From assembly GCA_041753075.1 (NCBI GenBank), contig JBGSVE010000137.1, positions 27,300 through 91,299 of the forward strand: DNA of 64,000 nt, given 5' to 3'. The position numbers and the translations under genes were made by a program. Under the pieces are notes generated by a model. That model worked only from the letters and a program-made list of their open reading frames with translations. It searched no databases and had not been told where the DNA came from. The stretch is from UBA6163 sp041753075. GTDB taxonomy: Bacteria; Planctomycetota; Planctomycetia; Pirellulales; Pirellulaceae. Below, in pieces: positions 1 through 6,733 of this stretch; position 1 is the stretch's first letter, and each line of letters begins with the position of its first letter.

Positions 1-1
1 C

Positions 2-793
2 TGCCGCGACTACGGAACCAAGATGGTCGGTGGAGTCACGCCCGGCAAAGGCGGCCAAGACTTTGACGGCTTGCCGGTGTTTGACACCGTTGCCGAAGCG
101 GTCGAGAAAACAGGTGCCGATGCCTCGATGATTTTTGTCCCGCCGCCGTTCACCGCCGATGCAATTCTCGAAGCGATCGATGCGGGCATCAGGGTAATTT
201 GTGCAATCACCGAAGGCGTGCCGGTGCTCGACATGGTGCGAGTTTTTAGGACCGTGAAGGCAAGCGATTCGGTGTTGATCGGACCGAATTGTCCCGGCGT
301 GATTACTCCGGGCCAATGCAAGATCGGCATCATGCCGGGATACATTCACAATCCCGGCAAGGTTGCAATCATGAGTCGCAGCGGCACGTTGACTTACGAA
401 GCGGTGTGGCAGACGAGCAACCTGGGTCTTGGCCAAAGCACTTGCGTTGGGCTTGGTGGCGATCCGATCGTGGGGACTTCTTTTATTGATCTGTTGGCAA
501 GATTCCAGGAAGACGACCAGACCGAAGCGATTTTGATGATTGGCGAAATCGGCGGTTCCGCAGAAGAAGAAGCGGCGGCCTTTGTCAAAGAGCACGTGAC
601 CAAACCCGTTGCCGCATTCATTGCCGGCCGGACGGCCCCGCCGGGTAAACGCATGGGGCACGCCGGTGCAATCATCAGCGGCGGCAAAGGCACCGCGACC
701 GAAAAAGTGGCGGCGCTCGAAGCGGCGGGGATCGTCGTCGCCCCTAGCCCAGCGAAGATGGGCGACGCGGTTGTTGCCGCGATGAAGCGTTAA
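2..793 (+). CDS. sucD: Succinyl-CoA synthetase alpha subunit (5' end cut off by window)
   Basis: This is the ADP/GDP-forming succinate-CoA ligase alpha chain, which carries the phosphohistidine intermediate of the TCA-cycle step that makes ATP or GTP from succinyl-CoA. The reading frame is open from base 2, so the start lies outside the window. The 263 visible residues lack roughly the first 25-30 of a normal ~290. Visible family features are YGTKMVGGVTPGKGG at the very start (CoA-binding domain), GPNCPGVITPG in the first third, and MGHAGAIISGGKGTA near the C-terminus, whose His (about visible residue 220) is the phosphorylated one. sucC is expected just upstream. ftsY follows after 11 bases in the same direction, so co-transcription is possible. 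Identification is near certain. Confidence 0.96.
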   Translation, partial: CRDYGTKMVGGVTPGKGGQDFDGLPVFDTVAEAVEKTGADASMIFVPPPFTADAILEAIDAGIRVICAITEGVPVLDMVRVFRTVKASDSVLIGPNCPGVITPGQCKIGIMPGYIHNPGKVAIMSRSGTLTYEAVWQTSNLGLGQSTCVGLGGDPIVGTSFIDLLARFQEDDQTEAILMIGEIGGSAEEEAAAFVKEHVTKPVAAFIAGRTAPPGKRMGHAGAIISGGKGTATEKVAALEAAGIVVAPSPAKMGDAVVAAMKR

Positions 794-804
794 GGATCGT
801 ACGA

Positions 805-1821
805 ATGGCGTTTTGGCGATCGAAGCCCGATGAAGATGAGAATGAAAAGGCGGCGACGCCTGCGCCGGAGGCTCAGCCCCCGGTGAGCCCTGAGCCGGAA
901 ACGGCTCGTGGCGTGATTGCTCGTTTTAAAAGTGGGTTGCAGAAAACCCGTCAAGTTCTCAACACCGACATTCGCGACTTATTCAAGGCCGAAGGTCGGT
1001 TGGTGGACGAGACGCTGCTCGATGAGTTGTTCGCCAAGCTGATTCGCACCGACATGGGCGTTGGGCCGGCGACCAAGATCCGCGAAGAAATCGCGACGCA
1101 GTATCGCGGCCGCGTCGTTCATTTCAAGGACGTCCTGGACACTATCGCTGGGCAAACGCAGGCGATTCTGTCACAGGAATCAACCGAAATTCGTTGGGCT
1201 GAGAAAGGGCCGACGGTGATTCTTGTCGTCGGCGTCAACGGCAGCGGCAAAACGACGTCGATTGGCAAGTTGGCCAATCACTTAAGACAAAGTGGCCGCC
1301 GCGTTGTGCTGGGGGCGGGCGATACGTTTCGCGCCGCCGCCGTCGAGCAATTGACCGTTTGGTCGGAACGAATTGGTTGCGAGATCGTGACTGGCGAGGC
1401 GGAATCGGACCCGGCCAGTGTTGCCTTTCGCACAGCCGAGATGGCGGTCGGTGGCAATTTCGATGTTGCGATCATCGACACTGCGGGCCGTTTGCAAACG
1501 CAATCGCACCTGATGCAGCAGCTCGACAAGATACGCCGCGTGATCGGCAAGAAGATCGAGGGCGCACCGCACGAGGTACTGCTGGTCTTGGATGCTACCG
1601 CCGGTCAGAACGCGATCAGCCAGGCCCGCGGCTTCAGCGAGGTGGCGGGTTGCACCGGGATTGTCTTGGCCAAATTGGATGGCTCGGCCAAGGGCGGCGT
1701 GATTATGCCAATTCGCGAGCAGTTCGGCTTGCCGGTGAAATTCGTCGGATTGGGCGAGGGCATTGGCGATTTGGCAAAGTTTGACGCGCAAAGCTTCGCC
1801 GATGCGCTGTTTCGCGACTAA
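805..1821 (+). CDS. ftsY: Signal recognition particle receptor FtsY
   Basis: FtsY is the SRP-receptor GTPase that docks ribosome-SRP complexes at the membrane for co-translational insertion. The 338-residue protein has a short charged, proline-rich N-terminal segment (1-35), a helical N domain (about 36-130) and the G domain. G1 is GVNGSGKTTS at about 143-152, DTFRAAAVEQL begins at about 173, DTAGR is at 225-229, and AKLDGSAKGG lies near 290. The acidic A domain seen in E. coli is nearly absent, as in many short FtsY proteins. The ATG lies 11 bases after the sucD stop. Long antisense frames over this gene have no support. Confidence 0.96.
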   Translation: MAFWRSKPDEDENEKAATPAPEAQPPVSPEPETARGVIARFKSGLQKTRQVLNTDIRDLFKAEGRLVDETLLDELFAKLIRTDMGVGPATKIREEIATQYRGRVVHFKDVLDTIAGQTQAILSQESTEIRWAEKGPTVILVVGVNGSGKTTSIGKLANHLRQSGRRVVLGAGDTFRAAAVEQLTVWSERIGCEIVTGEAESDPASVAFRTAEMAVGGNFDVAIIDTAGRLQTQSHLMQQLDKIRRVIGKKIEGAPHEVLLVLDATAGQNAISQARGFSEVAGCTGIVLAKLDGSAKGGVIMPIREQFGLPVKFVGLGEGIGDLAKFDAQSFADALFRD

Positions 1822-2182
1822 ACGCGGTGCCGCACCCATCACTGGGCGGGTGTTTAACGGTTCGCATCATTGCAGGCGGAATGACCGTCAGCACCCGAAC
1901 GATCCGGTATCTTTTGCCAACTGTCGCCGCACGCATAGCGTGGCCCCTTTGAGGCACAGAATTGCCAGCCAGGCAAGAAAGTTTGCGAAGAATTTTCGAT
2001 AGTTCCCTGTGACGACTGATCGCGAGCAGCGAATCGAGGGGACCGGTGGCGGTGTTCCCTAAGTTCTCTCTGGTCGGCCCGCTGTGGGAATGATTCCCGC
2101 AAGCGTCCCGACTTCAAAGCGGCTGGTCCATGGTGCGATTTACGTCTGTTATTAACAAACTCAGGGATTGGGAGCTATAAAG
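1822..2182. other. Gap between ftsY and the first porin gene
   Basis: No convincing gene is visible in these 361 bases; the short frames are unlike anything I recognise. A small inverted repeat, GGGAA-tga-TTCCC, lies at 2086-2098. The promoter and 5' leader of the porin gene should be here, and the segment ends in the ribosome binding site TTGGGAG (2168-2174). Confidence 0.5.
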
Positions 2183-3505
2183 ATGAAGCTGAGCAAAATG
2201 GCGCTCGTCGCCGCGATTGCTTGCGGGATTCACGCGGGAAGCGCGTTTGGCCAGCAAGCAAGTTACGGAGTTCAACAGGTCGCTTGTGCTGACTGCGATT
2301 GCGGTCAACCAGTATGCGGCTGTGAAGCACCTGCCACGTGCGATTCGTCGTGCGGTGCCGGTTGCGATTCGGCTTGCGGAAGCGGCTGTGATTCCGCTTG
2401 CGGAAGCGGTTGTGACTCAGGCTGCGGATGCGGTCTGGGAAGCTGCATGGACAAACTTGGATGCTGCGATCTTGGCGACGCCTGGACGCTGTTCGACGAG
2501 CATTGTGGTTGGACCGCTGGCGGTTGGGCAAGCGTCGGTGCGCACAGCGCCGCATTGCCACTGTTCAACAGCCGACCTGACGAAGTTCAACTGCACCAAG
2601 CTTGGTTGTACGCTGAAAAAGCGATTGATACCTCGAGCGGTTTCGACATCGGTGGTCGCATCGATTACATCTACGGTACCGACGGTCCTGATACCCAGGC
2701 ATTCGGAACCGGCGATCGCGGCTGGGATAACTCGTGGGATAATGGTGCCGACTACGGTCACGCGATTCCCCAGTTGTACCTCGAAGCTGGTTACGGCGAT
2801 TTGTCGGTCAAGGTTGGACACTTCTACACCATCATTGGTTGGGAAGTCGTTCAAGCGACCGGCAACTTCTTCTACAGCCACGCTTACACGTTCTACAACA
2901 GTGAGCCGTTCACCCACACCGGTGCCTTGGCAACCTACAACGTCAGCGATGACGTCACGGTCTGGGGTGGATATGTACTAGGTTGGGACAGCGGTTTCGA
3001 TGACAACGGCGATGCATTCCTCGGTGGAATCTCGGCTCAAGTCACCGACGACCTCAAGCTGATCTACGCCGCCATCGGTGGTCGCTTCGGCGAACAACGG
3101 TTCGGTAACGACGAGCGGGGCTACATGCACAGCATCATCGCCGACTACGCTGTCAGCGATAATCTGGAATACATTTTCCAGACTGACTTGCTGGAAAGCG
3201 AAGATTCCGCTGGCGGAACCGTTCGCAGCACGTTCGATATCAACCAGTATCTGATCTACACGATCAACGATTGCTGGGCGCTTGGCGGTCGTGCTGAGTG
3301 GTACAACAACGAAGGCGTTTATACCAACCCTGGCGACGAAGCCGATATCTATGCGTTCACTGGCGGCATCAACTACCGTCCGCACGCCAACGTTTTGCTT
3401 CGTCCTGAAATCCGCTGGGACTTCGACGACGACAACACCGGCATTTTGGAAGATGGCGATGATGACCAGTTCACCGTCGGCATGGACTCGATCTTCACCT
3501 TCTAG
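2183..3505 (+). CDS. BBP2-family outer-membrane porin with Cys-rich N-terminal region (paralog 1)
   Basis: This is a predicted beta-barrel porin of the BBP2 (OmpL-like) family, 440 residues, in the outer membrane. I chose ATG 2183 because GGGAG sits 8 bases upstream and it gives a clean signal peptide (MKLSKMALVAAIACGI ending ...AFGQ). A TTG start at 2168 would overlap that ribosome binding site. Mature residues about 25-105 hold 18 cysteines, including a tandem GCDSACGS repeat. The barrel follows, with motifs such as GGRIDYIYGTDGPDTQAFG and GHFYTIIGWEVVQATGNFFY, and it ends in a terminal Phe (SIFTF) typical of BAM-recognised barrels. A close paralog lies immediately downstream. The substrate is unknown. 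The role of the Cys-rich segment (disulfide cross-linking or metal binding) is inference. Confidence 0.88.
   Translation: MKLSKMALVAAIACGIHAGSAFGQQASYGVQQVACADCDCGQPVCGCEAPATCDSSCGAGCDSACGSGCDSACGSGCDSGCGCGLGSCMDKLGCCDLGDAWTLFDEHCGWTAGGWASVGAHSAALPLFNSRPDEVQLHQAWLYAEKAIDTSSGFDIGGRIDYIYGTDGPDTQAFGTGDRGWDNSWDNGADYGHAIPQLYLEAGYGDLSVKVGHFYTIIGWEVVQATGNFFYSHAYTFYNSEPFTHTGALATYNVSDDVTVWGGYVLGWDSGFDDNGDAFLGGISAQVTDDLKLIYAAIGGRFGEQRFGNDERGYMHSIIADYAVSDNLEYIFQTDLLESEDSAGGTVRSTFDINQYLIYTINDCWALGGRAEWYNNEGVYTNPGDEADIYAFTGGINYRPHANVLLRPEIRWDFDDDNTGILEDGDDDQFTVGMDSIFTF
2366..2430 (+). repeat. 24-base tandem repeat coding the Cys-rich segment
   Basis: The unit GATTCSGCTTGCGGAAGCGG plus YTGT occurs at 2366-2389 and 2390-2413. 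A diverged third partial copy follows (GACTCAGGCTGCGGATGCGG). Each unit encodes DSACGSGC. The near identity at DNA level suggests recent slippage expansion; the downstream paralog has a shorter, less regular version. Confidence 0.8.
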
Positions 3506-3869
3506 GGTTGATCACCAAAATCGAGCAACCGCTCAATGCTGAACAACGTGCAGGCCTGACGACTGAAAAGTCGCCGGGCCTGCTTCGTTTTGTTAACGCC
3601 GCTAACGCGCCGCCGACGCCTACTGGTGGTACTCTCGCCGCAATCGATACAGCTTATCAAATTGCCGCCCTTTGGCTCGGAATTGAGTGGCGAAGCCGCG
3701 TTCGGCGCTGGATTATTCCGTTTATGCCGGTCGATAGCCATCTGTGACGGGTAGGTGTTGTGAAGACCGATCACCGCACCATTAAAGGGCAGCTACGACC
3801 AGGCGACGCGGCTCCTTCATCGAAACGATTACCTCAGCAAACCCTCCGATGGATTGGGAGTTCGCAAAT
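3506..3869 (+). other. Gap between the two porin genes
   Basis: The 364 bases hold a strong hairpin terminator just after the first porin (separate entry). The rest has no recognisable gene. It ends in GGATTGGGAG, 9 bases before the second porin ATG; the same GATTGGGAG string precedes the first porin, so the leader end was duplicated with the gene. Confidence 0.6.
3550..3592 (+). terminator. Probable rho-independent terminator after porin 1
   Basis: GCAGGCC (3550-3556) pairs with GGCCTGC (3577-3583). Inside it CGACT pairs with AGTCG around a GAAA loop. A T-rich run (ttcgttttgtt) follows directly. The stem is GC-rich and sits 45 bases after the porin stop, so paralog 2 probably has its own promoter. 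Confidence 0.75.
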
Positions 3870-5207
3870 ATGAAAATGAACAAATTAGCGTTGCTGGCGG
3901 CCTTGATTGCTGGTTCTGCCAGTGCCAACGAAGGTCGCCACGCTTACTACGAGCAGAATGGACTCGACCCAGGTGTTGCCAAGGTCGGACATTGCGATTG
4001 TGGTGAAGCGGTCTGCGGCTGCGAAGCACCAAGTTGCGATGGCGGCTGCCAAGTAGACCCTGGCTGTGGTAGCGAAGTTGGTTGCGACGGCGGCTGCGAC
4101 TCAGGTTGCGGCTGTGGCACGGGTGCCTGTGGCATTTTTGACAAGCTAGGTGAATGCGACCTCGGCGACCCGTGGACACTCTTTGGCGAGCATTGCGGTT
4201 GGTCCGCCGGTGGCTGGGTTCAAGTCGGCTATCACACGGCCAACAACACCCTGTTCAACACGTTCGCTGACGAAGTCCAATTGCAACAGGCGTGGTTCTA
4301 CGCCGAGAAAGCGATTGACACGTCAAACGGCTTCGATATCGGCGGTCGCATCGATTACTTGTACGGCACCGACGGTCCCAACACGCAGGCCTTTGGAACC
4401 GGCGCTCGAGGTTGGGACAACGACTTCGACAACGGTGCCAACTACGGTCACGCGATCCCACAAGTTTATCTGGAAGCTGGCTACGGCGATCTGTCGGTCA
4501 AGGTCGGCCACTTTTACACGATCATCGGTTGGGAAGTTGTCCAAGCGACCGGCAACTTCTTCTACAGCCACGCCTACACATTCAATAACAGCGAACCGTT
4601 CACGCATTCGGGCGCTTTGGCGACCTACAGCATGAGCGATGACATCACGGTCTGGGGCGGCTACGTGCTCGGCTGGGATAGTGGCTTTGACGATAATGGC
4701 GACGCGGTTTTGGGCGGTATTTCGGCTCAAATCACCGACGACATCAAGCTGATTTACGCCGGCGTGGGTGGTCGTTTCGGCGAAGCTCGCTTCAACGGCG
4801 TCGAGACCGGCTACATGCACAGCATTGTTGCCGACATTGCCGTGAGCGACAATCTGCAGTACGTCTTCCAGTCCGACTATCTGGACACCCAAGACGTTAC
4901 CGACAATGGTTTTCGCAACAGCTTTGACGTGAATCAGTACCTGATGTATTCGCTCACCGATTGTCTGGCCCTGGGCGGACGTTTCGAGTGGTATGATAGC
5001 GAAGGGGTCTACAGCGCTTTCGGTGACGAGATCGATGTCTATGCATTGACCACCGGAATCAACTATCGACCGCATGCTAATTTGGTGATTCGCCCCGAAA
5101 TCCGCTGGGACTGGGTCGATGACACCACTGGGCTGACCCGTGACGTACTCGAAGAGGGTGACGACGACCAATTCACCTTTGGAATCGACTCCGTCTTCAC
5201 GTTCTAA
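3870..5207 (+). CDS. BBP2-family outer-membrane porin with Cys-rich N-terminal region (paralog 2)
   Basis: This 445-residue paralog of the preceding porin has the same order: signal peptide (MKMNKLALLAALIAGSASA), a Cys-rich linker with 14 cysteines over about 70 residues, then a BBP2 barrel ending ...SVFTF. Long stretches of the barrel are almost identical to paralog 1, for example GHFYTIIGWEVVQATGNFFY and GGYVLGWDSGFDDNGDA. Differences concentrate in the Cys-rich part and the last strands. ATG 3870 is chosen over ATG 3849 because GGGAG lies 9 bases upstream of it, mirroring paralog 1. The pair is a tandem duplication. Differential expression under different solute or metal conditions is plausible but not shown by the sequence. 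Confidence 0.88.
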   Translation: MKMNKLALLAALIAGSASANEGRHAYYEQNGLDPGVAKVGHCDCGEAVCGCEAPSCDGGCQVDPGCGSEVGCDGGCDSGCGCGTGACGIFDKLGECDLGDPWTLFGEHCGWSAGGWVQVGYHTANNTLFNTFADEVQLQQAWFYAEKAIDTSNGFDIGGRIDYLYGTDGPNTQAFGTGARGWDNDFDNGANYGHAIPQVYLEAGYGDLSVKVGHFYTIIGWEVVQATGNFFYSHAYTFNNSEPFTHSGALATYSMSDDITVWGGYVLGWDSGFDDNGDAVLGGISAQITDDIKLIYAGVGGRFGEARFNGVETGYMHSIVADIAVSDNLQYVFQSDYLDTQDVTDNGFRNSFDVNQYLMYSLTDCLALGGRFEWYDSEGVYSAFGDEIDVYALTTGINYRPHANLVIRPEIRWDWVDDTTGLTRDVLEEGDDDQFTFGIDSVFTF

Positions 5208-5254
5208 GTCGTCCCTACACCACGCCTTTAAAGCGGTGCGCGCAAAGTGTTCTC

Positions 5255-5276
5255 CGACGGTTCCGCCGTCGTTAGA
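5255..5276 (+). terminator. Possible terminator hairpin after porin 2
   Basis: CGACGG (5255-5260) and CCGTCG (5266-5271) form a 6-bp stem with a 5-base loop, followed by ttagatt. The T run is poor, so this is a weak call. Confidence 0.35.
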
Positions 5277-5311
5277 TTACGACGGCGAACGAAAAATCTT
5301 TGCTTTCAGAG

Positions 5312-5340
5312 TTGACGCTCGCCAATGTCTGCTGTATGGT
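5312..5340 (+). promoter_or_regulatory. Sigma-70-type promoter of the gntR-ABC operon
   Basis: TTGACG at 5312-5317 and TATGGT at 5335-5340 are separated by exactly 17 bases, close to the -35/-10 consensus. The -10 box overlaps the palindrome at 5333-5352. This places transcription start near 5347, downstream of the upstream-most possible start of the gntR frame (5325), and supports the internal ATG at 5406. Confidence 0.7.
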
Positions 5341-5352
5341 CGTATCCATACA
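5333..5352. promoter_or_regulatory. Inverted-repeat operator, probably for the adjacent GntR regulator
   Basis: TGTATGG and CCATACA are perfect 7-base arms around a 6-base spacer (tcgtat). The site covers the -10 box, so a bound protein would block RNA polymerase. GntR-family regulators bind such palindromes and commonly regulate themselves; assignment to this regulator is inference from position. Confidence 0.65.
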
Positions 5353-5405
5353 CCAGGACGCAAGATCGTCCGGTGGTGACCGGCTCTTTGACGATCGGTG
5401 AGCGG

Positions 5406-5801
5406 ATGTATTTCACGGTGGACGCGGCCAGCGGTGTGGCGATCTATTTGCAGATCGTTCGCCAAATTAAATATGCAATCGCCGAGCAAACGCTTCGCCC
5501 CGGCCAACTATTGCCCAGCGTCCGCGGCTTGTCGCAGCAACTTGCCGTCAATCCCAATACGGTCGCGCGTGCTTTTCAAGAATTGCAAAGCGACGGCATC
5601 ATCGAAACGCTTCGCGGTCGCGGAGTGATCGTCTGCAAAGGCGCCGTTGAACGTTGTCGCAAGCAACGCAAGACGATGATCGCTGAGCGTGTCGCCGACG
5701 TGTTGTCCGAAGCGATCGGCGGTGGCTTGGACGCCGACGAAATTCGTGCGATCGTCGAACAACAACTGAAGTCCATCAAGAACTCAAAGGCGAACCCATG
5801 A
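5406..5801 (+). CDS. GntR-family transcriptional regulator, YtrA type
   Basis: This is a small (131 residue) DNA-binding regulator. The winged helix-turn-helix spans about residues 5-75 (IYLQIVRQIKYAI, then PSVRGLSQQLAVNPNTVARA and LRGRGVIV). A short C-terminal helical dimerisation tail follows instead of a large ligand-binding domain; this is the YtrA subgroup, which typically sits beside ABC transporter genes. ATG 5406 is preceded by GGTGAG and lies downstream of the predicted promoter. The longer frame from 5325 would start upstream of the -10 box. The stop overlaps the next start (ATGA), so it is translationally coupled to the ABC ATPase. It probably represses the whole operon; the inducer is unknown. 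Confidence 0.88.
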   Translation: MYFTVDAASGVAIYLQIVRQIKYAIAEQTLRPGQLLPSVRGLSQQLAVNPNTVARAFQELQSDGIIETLRGRGVIVCKGAVERCRKQRKTMIAERVADVLSEAIGGGLDADEIRAIVEQQLKSIKNSKANP

Positions 5802-6733
5802 ATCCAGTGATCACCGCCAGCGGATTGACGATGCACTACCGCGGTTGCCAGGCATTACGCGGCATCGATTTGCAAATTGCCCCTGGCACCGTCTTCGCTC
5901 TGTTGGGCGAAAACGGTGCTGGCAAGACGACACTGATTCGCATTCTGACCGGATTTCAAAAGCCAACTTCGGGCCAGGTCAGGGTCTGTGAGCTTGATCC
6001 AACCCAGCAACCGCTCGCAGTCCGGCGGCGGATCGGTTACGTCTCCGATGCACCGGCGATGTATGACTGGATGACCGTGGCGGAGATCGGCTGGTTCGTC
6101 GCACCGTTCTATCCAGCCGGCTTTCTAGATCGCTATCGTGAGTCGGTGCTGCGGTACGAATTGGCCGACGACCGGAAGCTGAAGCACTTGAGCAAGGGCC
6201 AACGCGCCAAGGTAGCGCTATCGCTGGCGTTGGCTCACGACCCCGAGTTGTTGATTCTTGACGAGCCGACATCGGGCTTAGATCCGATGGTGCGACGCGA
6301 GTTTTTGGAGAGCATGATCGACCGGGCGGCGTCAGGGCGGACTGTGTTTTTATCCAGTCACCAGATCAGCGAAGTCGAGCGCGTGGCAGATACGATCGCA
6401 ATCTTGCACCATGGCAAGTTGAGGTTACTCGCACCGCTGGTCGACTTGAAGGATTCGGTCACGGAAGTCAGCGTCAGCTTAGAGGACCCGTTAGTCGCAT
6501 TGCCGTTGCTGCCGGGTTCGGCCGAGATGCTCAGCGAACAGACCTATGGGCGACTGCGGCGATTGGTCGTCCGCGGCTACGACTCGGAAATGCATGACTT
6601 GTTGGCGGCGCACCAAGGCGTGACCTCAGTACGCGAGCGATCGATGTCGTTGGAGGAGATATTTATTGTGTGTACGAAGGGAGGTTTGACCAACTCGCCC
6701 GAGCTGGTGGAAGCGGGTGCGATCGATGAATGA
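5798..6733 (+). CDS. ABC transporter ATP-binding protein
   Basis: This is the nucleotide-binding subunit (311 residues) of an ABC-2-type exporter. Walker A is GENGAGKTT at 37-45, the signature is LSKGQ at 131-135, and Walker B is LLILDEP at 151-157 followed by TSGLDP and the switch histidine in SSHQISEVE. The C-terminal ~80 residues form the extra region seen in exporter ATPases of the CcmA/NatA type. It overlaps the GntR stop by 4 bases, and its own stop overlaps the permease start. A role in export or membrane-stress response is likely from the YtrA context; the substrate cannot be read from the sequence. Confidence 0.9.
   Translation: MNPVITASGLTMHYRGCQALRGIDLQIAPGTVFALLGENGAGKTTLIRILTGFQKPTSGQVRVCELDPTQQPLAVRRRIGYVSDAPAMYDWMTVAEIGWFVAPFYPAGFLDRYRESVLRYELADDRKLKHLSKGQRAKVALSLALAHDPELLILDEPTSGLDPMVRREFLESMIDRAASGRTVFLSSHQISEVERVADTIAILHHGKLRLLAPLVDLKDSVTEVSVSLEDPLVALPLLPGSAEMLSEQTYGRLRRLVVRGYDSEMHDLLAAHQGVTSVRERSMSLEEIFIVCTKGGLTNSPELVEAGAIDE

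Noticed and set aside
4323..5171. 282-codon minus-strand frame over porin 2
   Set aside because: It mirrors the high-GC third positions of the real gene; the porin on the plus strand is certain and the paralog gives a similar but diverged shadow.
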